Assembly: GCA_030446625.1 (NCBI GenBank)
Contig: JAUJMY010000002.1
Coordinates: forward strand, 62,001 to 126,000
DNA length: 64,000 nucleotides
Source of the DNA: Gaiellaceae bacterium
GTDB taxonomy: Bacteria > Actinomycetota > Thermoleophilia > Gaiellales > Gaiellaceae
Reading direction: 5' to 3'
Shown: positions 44,688 to 52,259 of the stretch, piece after piece
Numbering within the stretch: the first letter of the stretch is position 1
Layout: each line of letters starts with the position of its first letter
Notes under the pieces: model-generated
Database searches by the model: none
Seen by the model: the letters and a program-made list of their open reading frames with translations, nothing else
Told to the model about the DNA's origin: nothing
Program-made: the position numbers and the translations under genes

Positions 44688-46220
44688 GTGATCCTCGAGA
44701 ACGGCGTCGTCCGCACGATGGACGCGGCACTGCCGGTGCAGCGCGCGCTCGCGATCGCCGGTGAGCGTGTGGCCGGCGGGGTGGGCGTGCACGAGACGGC
44801 GCTCGCGAGCCCGGAGGTCGTCGACCTGCGCGGTCGCTGCGTCGTCCCCGGCTTCACCGACTCGCACGTGCACTTCCCGACCTGGGCGGTCGCACAGCAG
44901 GAGGTGCGCCTCGAGGACACGCGGTCGGTGGACGAGGCGCTTGCGCGCGTGGCCGACGCGCTTGGCGGCGTGCGGGTCGGAGGCTGGCTCCGCGGCCGCG
45001 GCTGGCGCAGCGCGGAGTGGTCGCCGGCGCTCGACCCGACGAAGGAGCAGCTCGACGCGATCACCGGCGAGGTGCCGACGGCGCTGATGGCGCGCGACTC
45101 GCACTCGGTGTGGCTGAACTCGGCCGCGCTCGCGCGCGCGAACGGCGACCTCTTCGTCCGCGGCGGGGTCGTCGAGGTGGACGAGCGCGGAGAGCCGACG
45201 GGGATCCTGCGCGAGGAGTCCTGCTGGAGCTTCCGCGACCGCTACATCGAGGTCTCCGACGACGAATACGTGGGGGCGATGCGCGAGGGCGTGAAGCTCG
45301 CCAACACACGCGGGGTCACGTCCGTCCACGACAAGGACGGCTGGCTCGGCGCGCTTCGCTTCTGGCAGCGCCTCGGGGTCGACACGCTGCGCGTCTGGCA
45401 GTCGCTGCCCGCCGACAAGGCGAGCGACCTCGAAGCGCTCGAGATCCGCAGCGGGCTCGGCTCGCAGTTCCTGCGCGTCGGGTACCTGAAGGCGTTCATG
45501 GACGGGACGCTCGGCTCCCAGACGGCGCGCATGCTCGACGGCTCCGGCGTCGAGATCACGAGCCGCGAGGAGCTCGTCGAGATGATCCGCCGCGCCGCTC
45601 GGGCCGGCTTTCCCGTCGCCGTGCACGCGATCGGCGATCTGGCGAACCGCCAAGCGCTCGACGCCTTCGAGGAGACGCGCGAGGAGTGGCAGCCGGTCGG
45701 CCTCCGCCACCGGATCGAGCACGCGCAGATCGTGGCCGAGGAGGACGTGCCCCGGTTCGCGCGGCTCGGCGTCGCCGCGTCCGTCCAGTTCAGCCACGCT
45801 CCGTCCGACCGCGACCTCGCGGACCGCTTCTGGGCCGGCCGGACGCAGCGCGCGTACGCGTTCCGTTCGCTCTGGGAGAGCGGCGCCGTCGTCGTCAACG
45901 GCTCGGACGCGCCGATCGAGGAGCTCGATCCGCTCGCCGGGGTCTGCGCGGGCGTCCTGCGAACGCTGGACGAGCGCCCGGCGTGGCATCCGGAGCAGAC
46001 GCTGACGGTCGAGCAGGCGCTCGCGGCGACCACGGTCAATCCGGCGTGGCTCGCGGGCGACGAGCGGCGACGCGGCAAGCTCGTCCCCGGCCACCTCGCC
46101 GACCTCGTCGTGCTCGACCGCGACCCGGTGTCGTGCCCGCCGGAGGAGCTGCCCCAGGTACGCGTCGTCTCGACGATGGTCGGCGGCCGCTGGGTGCACG
46201 ACCCGCCGCCCTGGGACTGA
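44688..46220 (+). CDS. YtcJ-like amidohydrolase
   Basis: The 510-residue protein has the amidohydrolase signature VVPGFTDSHVHFPTW (metal His pair, about residue 61), GYLKAFMDGTLGSQTARM (carbamylated-Lys region), FPVAVHAIGDLANRQALDAF (His), RHRIEHAQIVAEEDVPRF (His) and VVVNGSDAPIEELDPLAGV (Asp). YtcJ-type enzymes hydrolyse amide or imine bonds in unknown small molecules. It is complete, with no signal peptide. Confidence 0.9.
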   Translation: MILENGVVRTMDAALPVQRALAIAGERVAGGVGVHETALASPEVVDLRGRCVVPGFTDSHVHFPTWAVAQQEVRLEDTRSVDEALARVADALGGVRVGGWLRGRGWRSAEWSPALDPTKEQLDAITGEVPTALMARDSHSVWLNSAALARANGDLFVRGGVVEVDERGEPTGILREESCWSFRDRYIEVSDDEYVGAMREGVKLANTRGVTSVHDKDGWLGALRFWQRLGVDTLRVWQSLPADKASDLEALEIRSGLGSQFLRVGYLKAFMDGTLGSQTARMLDGSGVEITSREELVEMIRRAARAGFPVAVHAIGDLANRQALDAFEETREEWQPVGLRHRIEHAQIVAEEDVPRFARLGVAASVQFSHAPSDRDLADRFWAGRTQRAYAFRSLWESGAVVVNGSDAPIEELDPLAGVCAGVLRTLDERPAWHPEQTLTVEQALAATTVNPAWLAGDERRRGKLVPGHLADLVVLDRDPVSCPPEELPQVRVVSTMVGGRWVHDPPPWD

Positions 46221-46252
46221 CGCCCGGGCGTTGCCAAGTCAGGCGCGCCGAC

Positions 46253-46258
46253 TAGACT
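46253..46258 (+). promoter_or_regulatory. promoter: TTGCCA / TAGACT, leaderless type
   Basis: TAGACT lies 6 nt before GTG 46265, and TTGCCA (46231-46236) stands 16 bp upstream, giving a recognisable sigma-70 pair. Confidence 0.55.
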
Positions 46259-46264
46259 CTGCCG

Positions 46265-46615
46265 GTGCGCACGATGAATCCCGTCCACGACTCCGACTGC
46301 TGCGCGGTCGCTGCGTGCGCGGAGATCGTCGGCACGAAGTGGACGCCGCTGCTCGTCCACGACCTCTCCGAGGGGCCGCGCCGGTTCACGGAGCTCGAGC
46401 ACGCGTGCTCCGGGATCAGCCCGCGCACCCTCTCCGAGCGGCTGCGGGCGCTCGAGGAGGAGGGCGTCGTGGTCCGCCGGAGCTACGCGGAGTCGCCGCC
46501 GCGCGTCGAGTACCAGCTGACGACGAAGGGTGAGGCGCTGCTGCCGATCATCGACGCGATGCGGCACTTCGGGCACGCGTGGCTCTCGCGGCGCCGCGCG
46601 TTCACGACGCTCTGA
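46265..46615 (+). CDS. HxlR-family transcriptional regulator
   Basis: The 116-residue winged-helix protein has the HxlR start (CCAVAACAEIVGTKWTPLLV) with N-terminal cysteines, FTELEHACSGISPRTLSERL (recognition helix) and VEYQLTTKGEALLPIIDAM (wing and dimer helix). HxlR proteins often sense reactive electrophiles through such cysteines. Its target may be a neighbouring gene; unknown. Confidence 0.9.
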   Translation: MRTMNPVHDSDCCAVAACAEIVGTKWTPLLVHDLSEGPRRFTELEHACSGISPRTLSERLRALEEEGVVVRRSYAESPPRVEYQLTTKGEALLPIIDAMRHFGHAWLSRRRAFTTL

Positions 46616-46624
46616 CCGGAGCGC

Positions 46625-47953
46625 CTACCCGAGCCGCGCGAGGTTCGTGAACAGCTCCTGCGCGGCGGCGACGCCGCGCGGGAAGTAGTCCACGAGCATC
46701 CGCTCGTTCGGCGAGTGGATGTTGCTCTCGTTGAGCGCGAAGCCCGTCAGGATCGTGTCGATCCCCTTGTCCGCGAGAGCGGGCAGGATCGGCAGCGTGC
46801 CGCCGGAGCGGATGACGACCGGCCGGACGCCGAGCGCGCGCTCGAACGCCTCGAGCCCGAGCTGGATCACCGGCGAGTCGGGCGGAACGAGCCCCGGCCT
46901 CGAGCCGGTGCTGTGGCTGAGCTCGAGCTCGGCGCCCGGCGGCGCGGCCGCGCGAACGAGCTGCTCCGCGGCGGCGGCAATCGGCTCCGGATCCTGTCCC
47001 GGCGCGAGCCGGATCGTGAACATCGCCTCCGCGACGACGGGCAGCGTGGTGTTGCGCAAGCCCGGCTTCCCGCCGAGGATCCCGTTCACGTCCACCGACG
47101 GCTCGGCCCACGTGCGCACGTAGAACTCGTCGGCGGCGCGCTCGTCGTACGGCGCCGCCCCGGCCTCCGCGAGGAGCTCCGCCCCGGTCTGCAGCTCGCT
47201 CCACGCCGCGAGCTCTTCCGGCGTCGGCGCGGCGATCCCGGCCCGCAGCGGCTCCGGGAGGCGTCCCTCGCGCGGAAGAACGCCGCCGACCGTCTGCATC
47301 AGCGCGTGGATCGCGTTCAGCGCGGCGTTGCCGTACATCCCGGAGTGGAGGTCGCGCTCTCCCGAGCGCACCCGCACGGTGAACGCGACGGGCCCGCGGG
47401 TCGCGACGTCGAACGCGGGGACGTCGCGCCGGAGCATCCCCGTGTCGAAGATGATCCCGGCGTCGGCCCCGCGCTCGTCCGCCTCGAGGAACTCGACGAT
47501 CGAGTGCCCGCCCGTCTCCTCCTCGCCGTCGCAGCAGAAGCGCAGGTTGACCGGGAGCGCGCCCTCCGCCGCGAGGCGCTCCGCCGCCTTCAGCAGCAGG
47601 TAGAGCTGACCCTTGTCGTCCGCGACGCCGCGCGCGTACAGCCACTCGTCGCGCACCGTGGGCTCGAACGGTTCGCTCTCCCACAGGTCGAGCGGCTCGG
47701 GCGGCTGCACGTCGAAGTGGCCGTAGCAGAGCACCGTCGGCGCAGCGTCGGCGCCGCTCGACGCGCGCAGCTCGCCGATCGCGAGCGGCTGCCCGTTCCC
47801 CCACTCCACGAGCTCCGCCGTGCCGCCGGCCCGCCGCAGGAAGTCGCACATCCACTCGCCGGCGGTTCGCACGTCGGCCGCCCGCGCCGCATCCGCGCTC
47901 ACGCTCGGGATGCGCAGCCACTCCGACAGCTCGGCGAGCCAGGTCTGGTCCAC
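46625..47953 (-). CDS. M20-family metallopeptidase (ArgE/DapE/CNDP-like dipeptidase)
   Basis: The 442-residue protein carries VLCYGHFDVQPPEP (His and Asp), WLYARGVADDKGQLYLLLKA (bridging Asp), RFCCDGEEETGGHSIVEFLE (catalytic Glu and ligand), a dimerisation insert with DLHSGMYGNAALNAIHALM, and ALNESNIHSPNERM (last His). It cleaves small peptides or acylated amino acids with two zinc ions. GTG 47953 has TAGACT at 8 nt. Confidence 0.93.
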   Translation of the reverse strand: MDQTWLAELSEWLRIPSVSADAARAADVRTAGEWMCDFLRRAGGTAELVEWGNGQPLAIGELRASSGADAAPTVLCYGHFDVQPPEPLDLWESEPFEPTVRDEWLYARGVADDKGQLYLLLKAAERLAAEGALPVNLRFCCDGEEETGGHSIVEFLEADERGADAGIIFDTGMLRRDVPAFDVATRGPVAFTVRVRSGERDLHSGMYGNAALNAIHALMQTVGGVLPREGRLPEPLRAGIAAPTPEELAAWSELQTGAELLAEAGAAPYDERAADEFYVRTWAEPSVDVNGILGGKPGLRNTTLPVVAEAMFTIRLAPGQDPEPIAAAAEQLVRAAAPPGAELELSHSTGSRPGLVPPDSPVIQLGLEAFERALGVRPVVIRSGGTLPILPALADKGIDTILTGFALNESNIHSPNERMLVDYFPRGVAAAQELFTNLARLG

Positions 47954-47961
47954 GGCGGGCG

Positions 47962-47967
47962 AGTCTA
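47962..47967 (-). promoter_or_regulatory. -10 box TAGACT, leaderless type
   Basis: TAGACT lies 8 nt before GTG 47953 on the minus strand. Confidence 0.4.
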
Positions 47968-47979
47968 GACGAGTATGCG

Positions 47980-48951
47980 CTACCGCTCGCGGGCTCGCTC
48001 GAGGCCCGCGAGGAAGCGCGCCGCCTGCCGCCCGATCGGCGTGCGCGGCCCGAGGGCGCGCGCGCGCGCGAGCTGCCGCTCCGCCTGCTCGACCTCGCCG
48101 ATCCAGATCAGCAGCAATCCGAGGTGGAAGCGGACGGTCGGCGCGCGCGGGAACCGGCGTGCGAGCGGCCCCAGCTTCGAGAACGCGCGCTCGGGACGCT
48201 CCTTCGTGAAGCGGCCGACCGCGGCCGCGACCTGCGCCTGCGCATCTCGCGGCGCGAGCGCGGCCGCGGCCGCGAACACCCCCTCCGCCGAGCGCCGGCG
48301 CGCCACGCGCTGGAGGGCGACGCCGGAGAGCACCGTCTCCCGTACGCCGCCGCGGGGCGCGGGCGCGGGCAGCGCACGAAGCTGGCTGTGCGGGGCGAGC
48401 GCGGTCACGGCGCGCGGCGGCTCGAACGCGGGCACGAAGAGCGGGATCCCGCGCGGCGAATCGGGGTGCAGGAGGTCGTCCGCGCGGATCGCGTAGAGCG
48501 AATCGGGCTCGGCGCGCCTCGCCGCCCGCCACTCGACGACCGCCGCGTCGCTGCGGCCGGTCCAGAAGAACGCGAAGCCGAGGTTGAGTCGCACGACCGC
48601 TCGGCGCGGGTGCGCGCGCGAGAGACGGACGAGCACTCCCGTCGTCCCGGCCGGCCAGCGCGCCATCGCCTCCCCCACCCGCGCGTCGAGCGAGCGCAGG
48701 TCCGCGAACACGCGCCGAGCCTCCTCGCGGCGACCCTCGCCGTAGAGCCGGACGCCGCGGTCGAGCGCCCTCGCCTCGCGATCGGCGCGGAGCGTGAGGT
48801 CGAGCAGGAGCGGCGGCGCGCCGGACGGACGCGCCGTGGTCGCCGTCGCGGCGCCGCCCCGGTCCTGCAGCACCGCCGCGCCCACGGCCACGGCAGCCGC
48901 AGCGGCCGCGGCCGCTGCGGCGATCGCGGTCACTCGCGCGCGTGGGCTCAC
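47980..48951 (-). CDS. membrane-anchored TPR-like protein
   Basis: The 323-residue protein has an N-terminal Ala/Val-rich membrane anchor (residues 6-27). TPR-like helix pairs follow (ALDRGVRLYGEGRREEARRV, VVRLNLGFAFFWTGRSDAAV, TVRFHLGLLLIWIGEVEQAE). Likely an extracytoplasmic scaffold; partner unknown. GTG 48951 has TATCGT 8 nt upstream. Confidence 0.7.
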   Translation of the reverse strand: MSPRARVTAIAAAAAAAAAAVAVGAAVLQDRGGAATATTARPSGAPPLLLDLTLRADREARALDRGVRLYGEGRREEARRVFADLRSLDARVGEAMARWPAGTTGVLVRLSRAHPRRAVVRLNLGFAFFWTGRSDAAVVEWRAARRAEPDSLYAIRADDLLHPDSPRGIPLFVPAFEPPRAVTALAPHSQLRALPAPAPRGGVRETVLSGVALQRVARRRSAEGVFAAAAALAPRDAQAQVAAAVGRFTKERPERAFSKLGPLARRFPRAPTVRFHLGLLLIWIGEVEQAERQLARARALGPRTPIGRQAARFLAGLERARER

Positions 48952-48959
48952 GCCCGCCG

Positions 48960-48965
48960 ACGATA
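48960..48965 (-). promoter_or_regulatory. -10 box TATCGT, leaderless type
   Basis: TATCGT on the minus strand lies 8 nt before GTG 48951; it stands back to back with the + strand box at 48984. Confidence 0.4.
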
Positions 48966-48983
48966 CCGCCGAGGCGCGCGCGC

Positions 48984-48989
48984 TAGCTT
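48984..48989 (+). promoter_or_regulatory. -10 box TAGCTT, leaderless type
   Basis: TAGCTT lies 6 nt before ATG 48996. Confidence 0.4.
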
Positions 48990-48995
48990 TGGACG

Positions 48996-49705
48996 ATGCC
49001 GGCGCACCGCGAGCTGCTCGAGATCGACGCGGGCGAGGTCGCGGCCGCGCCCGAGCCCGCGGTCCTGCTCGACGTGCGCGAGCCCGAGGAGCTCCGGAGC
49101 GGCCGCATCCCAGGCGCGCTCCACATCCCGCTCGGCCTCCTGGAGCAGCGCGTCGAGGACGCGATCCCGACCGCCGTCCGCCCCTCGTCGTCTACTGCTC
49201 GGCCGGGATCCGCTCGCTCGCGGCCGCGCACGCGCTCCGCGAGCTCGGCTACCGCGGCGCGCGCTCGCTCGCCGGCGGGCTGTGCGAGTGGCGAAGGCGC
49301 GGCTTCCCCGCCGCAGTGATTGCGGACGAGGTGCGCGCCGCGCTCGAGCGGCACGCACGGGCGGAGGAGCCGAACGAGGCGTGCGGGCTCCTGCTCCTGC
49401 GCGGCGGGACGGCGGAGCGCTACGTCGCGGCTCGCAACGCGGCCGCCTCCCCCTACCGCTTCGAGCTCGCTGCCGACCCCGACGCGTTGCTCGCCGAGGA
49501 CGAGGGCTACGAGCTCGGCGTCTTCCACTCCCACACCGCTTCCCCCGCCCGCCCCTCGCGCGCGGACGTCGAGAACATCGGCCTCTGGGAGGGGCGCGCG
49601 TACATGATCCTCTCCCTGCGGACGAGTGAGCTCGCGGCGTTCCGCATCACGGGCGGACGCGCGCTCGCGGAGCCCGTCGTGACGCACGCTGGTGCGGCGT
49701 CGTAA
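48996..49705 (+). pseudogene. rhodanese-JAMM/MPN protease fusion, one frameshift
   Basis: Frame one encodes the start of a rhodanese (EPAVLLDVREPEELRSGRIP, then GALHIPLGLLEQRV). One C is missing in the run near 49,181. The other frame then continues with VVYCSAGIRSLAAAHALREL (catalytic Cys loop) and GGLCEWRRRGFP, and passes directly into a JAMM metalloprotease: EEPNEACGLLLLRGG, then VFHSHTASPARPSRADVENI with the H-x-H-x7-S-x2-D zinc motif. JAMM proteases of Mec type release cysteine from the sulfur carrier CysO, and a rhodanese can supply sulfur, so the fusion suggests a sulfur-carrier pathway. About 236 residues across the break. Confidence 0.75.
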
Positions 49706-49714
49706 GGAGCACGG

Positions 49715-50095
49715 ATGAGACGCGCCGCCGTGACCGCGCTCGCGCTCCTCGCGGCCGGCTGCGGGGACGGCGACGCCGGGCGGCCGCCCGCCGCGGGCAC
49801 GCCCGCATCCGGCGGCGGGCTCACGGTCGAGGAGGCACGCGCGACCGACTCGGAGGGGCCGCTGCTCGTGCGCGGCTTCTACGTCGCGCGCGCGGGCGGC
49901 GCGCGGCTCTGCAGCGCCCTCGCCGAATCTCATCCGCCGCAGTGCGGGGAGCCGTCGCTGCGGCTCGAGCCGCCGACGCCGCCCGGCGCGACGAAGCTCG
50001 AGAGCGCGGGCGGCGTCTCGTGGACGACGCGCGAGATCTCGCTGCTCGGGGACGTCGAGGGCGGCGTCCTCCGGATCAGCGAGACCTCGCGCTAG
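49715..50095 (+). CDS. lipoprotein of unknown function
   Basis: The 126-residue precursor has a signal MRRAAVTALALLAAGCGDGD with lipobox LAAGC. A Gly/Pro-rich linker follows, then a small domain (GPLLVRGFYVARAGGARLCS, AESHPPQCGEPSLRLEP) with two further cysteines that could pair. AAGGAG precedes the ATG. Family not recognised. Confidence 0.75.
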   Translation: MRRAAVTALALLAAGCGDGDAGRPPAAGTPASGGGLTVEEARATDSEGPLLVRGFYVARAGGARLCSALAESHPPQCGEPSLRLEPPTPPGATKLESAGGVSWTTREISLLGDVEGGVLRISETSR

Positions 50096-50105
50096 AGCCG
50101 CCTCC

Positions 50106-50462
50106 TCAGACGACGCGGAACGTGGCGATCATCGAGATCGCGTGCGGCGTGCAGACGTACGTGTACTTCCCGGCCTTGAGGCGCACGGTCCACGTCCTCG
50201 TCCCGACGAACGCGACCCCGGAGTCCTTCGCGACACCGGGCCCCTTCAGCGCGAAGTTGTGGATGTTGGAGCGATCCCGGACCGTGATCGTGTAGCTGCC
50301 GGGCTTGAGCCTCGTCACCTTCGTGCCGGAGGCCGTCTTCAACGTGATCGTGAAGCCGGGGCCGACCGTGGCGACGAGCTTCGTCGCCGCTTGCGCCGGA
50401 GCAGCCGCGGCGAGCGTGAGCGCGCACAGCGCGGCGAGCAGTGCGAAGCGAGCGCGAGCCAT
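50106..50462 (-). CDS. secreted cupredoxin-like protein
   Basis: The 118-residue precursor has a Sec signal ending in AQAA (about residue 25). A plastocyanin-like fold follows with SYTITVRDRSNIHNFALKGP (first His ligand) and KYTYVCTPHAISMIATFRVV (Cys, His and Met ligands), a complete type 1 copper site. It probably carries electrons or copper outside the membrane. GGGAG lies upstream of the ATG. Confidence 0.85.
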   Translation of the reverse strand: MARARFALLAALCALTLAAAAPAQAATKLVATVGPGFTITLKTASGTKVTRLKPGSYTITVRDRSNIHNFALKGPGVAKDSGVAFVGTRTWTVRLKAGKYTYVCTPHAISMIATFRVV

Positions 50463-50529
50463 TCGTCTCCCTTGTTCGAGTGAGGCCGCCGCAGCGGACG
50501 CTGCGCGACGGTTCTGAGAGTGTACCCAC

Positions 50530-51192
50530 GTGGACGCGGCGCGGATCCGACCGAACCTCTGGCGCTGGACCGCGCCGCACCCGGACTGGACGCCGGACGA
50601 GGGCGGCCCCGAAGGGTGGGAGCGCGAGGTCGCGTCGTACCTCTACGACGGCGGCGACGCGCTCGTGCTGTTCGACCCGCTTGCGCCTCCGGACGGGACG
50701 CGCGACGCGGCGCGGTTCTGGGACGAGCTCGACCGCGACATCGAGCGTGCCGGCTCGCCGCACATCCTGCTGACGGTCTACTGGCACGTCCGCAGCTCGC
50801 CGGCGATCCTCGAGCGCTACGACGGCGCGCGGCTGTGGGCGCACACGCGCGCCGCGCAGCCGATCCGCAAGCGCGTGCGCGTCACGGACACTTTTCGGCC
50901 GGGCGAGCCGCTGCCGGGAGGAGTCGAGGCGCGAGAGAGCGGGCGCGGCGGCGAGATCCTCTTCTGGATTCCGGAGCACGGGGCGCTCGTCGCTGGCGAC
51001 GTCCTGCTCGGCGCCGCCGGTGGCGGCCTTCGCGTCTGCCCCGACTCCTGGCTCGGCGAGCGGATCACGCCGCAGGAGCTGCGCGAACGGCTCCGCAGGC
51101 TGCTCGAGCTCCCGATCGAGCTGATTCTGCTGACGCACGGCGAGCCGGTGCTCGAGCGCGGACGCGACGCCCTCGAGCGCGCGCTGCGCTAA
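50530..51192 (+). CDS. metallo-beta-lactamase-fold-like hydrolase
   Basis: The 220-residue protein has the strand order of the MBL fold (ASYLYDGGDALVLFDPLAPP, then ILLTVYWHVRS, GEILFWIPEHGALVAGDVLL and ELILLTHGEPVLERG). However, the H-x-H-x-D-H loop is reduced to YWHVRS, so zinc binding may be incomplete; D in AGDVLL and H in LTHGEP remain. Catalytic function is doubtful. Its TAA stop is the left target duplication of the adjacent insertion sequence. Confidence 0.7.
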   Translation: MDAARIRPNLWRWTAPHPDWTPDEGGPEGWEREVASYLYDGGDALVLFDPLAPPDGTRDAARFWDELDRDIERAGSPHILLTVYWHVRSSPAILERYDGARLWAHTRAAQPIRKRVRVTDTFRPGEPLPGGVEARESGRGGEILFWIPEHGALVAGDVLLGAAGGGLRVCPDSWLGERITPQELRERLRRLLELPIELILLTHGEPVLERGRDALERALR

Positions 51193-52094
51193 GAACTGAT
51201 TTCTGAATGAAGGGACCCGCTCTCTGACGACGAAGGCCGTCGGCATCCGTCGTCAAGCTGAGAGGGGTGCCAATGGCCACTGCGCCGTGGATCGTCTCGG
51301 ACGAGCTGTGGGAGATCGTCGAGCCGCTGCTCCCGAAGAAGGAACGGCGTTTCCGCTACCCGGGCCGAAAGCGCCTGCCCGATCGCGAGGCGCTGCAGGG
51401 GATCCTCTTCGTCCTGCACACCGGGATCGCCTGGACGCACCTGCCGAAGGAGCTCGGCTTCGGCTCGGGGGTCACCTGCTGGCGTCGCCTCGACGAGTGG
51501 CAGCGCGCGCGGGCGTGTGGGAGCGCCTGCACGCCGAGCTGCTCGCGAGGCTGCGAGCCGCGGGTGAGCTCGAGTGGTCGCGAGCGGTCGTCGACTCGAG
51601 CCAGATCCAGGCCAAAAAGGGGCTCCGAGACGGGGCCGAGCCCGGTTGATAGAGGCCGTCCCGGCTCCAAGCACCACCTCCTCGTCGATGCGAGCGGGAT
51701 CCCGCTCGCCTGGTCGCTCAGCGGCGGCAACCGCAACGACCTCACCCAGCTGATCCCGCTCCTCGAGGCGGTGCCGGCGCTCGCCGGTCTGCCGGGTCGT
51801 CCCCGTCGTCGTCCCGTCTGCGTGATCGCCGACCGCGGCTACGACCACGACAAGTACCGCCGCCTCCTGCGCGAACGCGGGATCAAGCCCCTCATCGCTC
51901 GTCGGCAGGCAGCTCACGGCTCCGGGCTCGGTCGCGTCCGCTGGGTCGTCGAGCGCACCTTCGCCTGGCTGCACAACTTCAAGCGCTTGCTCGTCCGCTA
52001 CGAGCGCCGAGCCGACATGCACCGCGCGCTGCTCGCGCTCGGCTGCTGCCTCGTCTGCTTCCGCCGGCTCAGGAACTCAATGTGAAACGAGTTC
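51193..52094 (+). mobile_element. IS5-family insertion sequence
   Basis: The 902-bp element has imperfect terminal inverted repeats GAACTGATTTC (51193) and GAAACGAGTTC (ending 52094), flanked by the 3-bp duplication TAA (51190-51192 and 52095-52097). This size and a T-N-A target fit IS5-family relatives of the IS427/ISL2 type. It lies in a convergent intergenic space and spares both neighbours. Confidence 0.85.
51273..52085 (+). pseudogene. IS5-family DDE transposase, two frame breaks
   Basis: The N-terminus IVSDELWEIVEPLLPKKERR and CWRRLDEWQRA match IS5 transposases. An extra CG in a CG run near 51,505 and a missing G in a G run near 51,620 put the middle (AVVDSSQIQAKKG, first catalytic Asp) in another frame. 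The original frame then resumes with DRGRPGSKHHLLVDASGIPL, VIADRGYDHDKYRRLLRERG (second Asp) and GRVRWVVERTFAWLHNFKRL (Glu). All three DDE residues exist but not in one frame. Confidence 0.82.
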
Positions 52095-52097
52095 TAA

Positions 52098-52259
52098 GAA
52101 GCTCTGACGGAATTGACCACGAGTCGCCGGGGCGCGATCGCCGAGTGCGAGGTAAGGACGCAGGGAGTGGCAATAGCAGCGCTATTGGCGCGACTGAGGA
52201 CGCAGCATCGTGCCGGCGCGCGCGTCCTAGCGGCCCGTGCTTCGTTTCGTCAGAGCTTC
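52098..52259 (+). ncRNA. candidate structured element, copy 1
   Basis: The 162-bp segment is closed by a 12-bp inverted repeat (GAAGCTCTGACG at 52098; CGTCAGAGCTTC ending 52259). An inner hairpin CAATAGC-AGC-GCTATTG (52171-52187) is flanked by GCGAGGTAAGGACGCAGGG and CGACTGAGGACGCAG. The same blocks occur reverse-oriented at 42638-42801 with unrelated but complementary stems. Before the IS inserted, it began directly at the TAA stop of the gene at 50530. Its far end touches the stop of the opposite gene. Confidence 0.55.

Noticed and set aside
50530-51192. Calling this a functional metallo-beta-lactamase hydrolase outright
   Set aside because: The zinc-binding HxHxDH loop is not present; only fold-level similarity is supported.
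51273-52085. Programmed frameshifting in the IS5 transposase
   Set aside because: Two opposite frame changes would be needed, one in a CG repeat that is not a known slippery site; indels in low-complexity runs explain it better.
42638-52259. Reading the two 162-164 bp palindromic elements as MITEs or integron attC sites
   Set aside because: The terminal repeats differ between copies although the interior is conserved, unlike a MITE family. The ends lack the GTTRRRY/RYYYAAC cores of attC, and no integrase is present.
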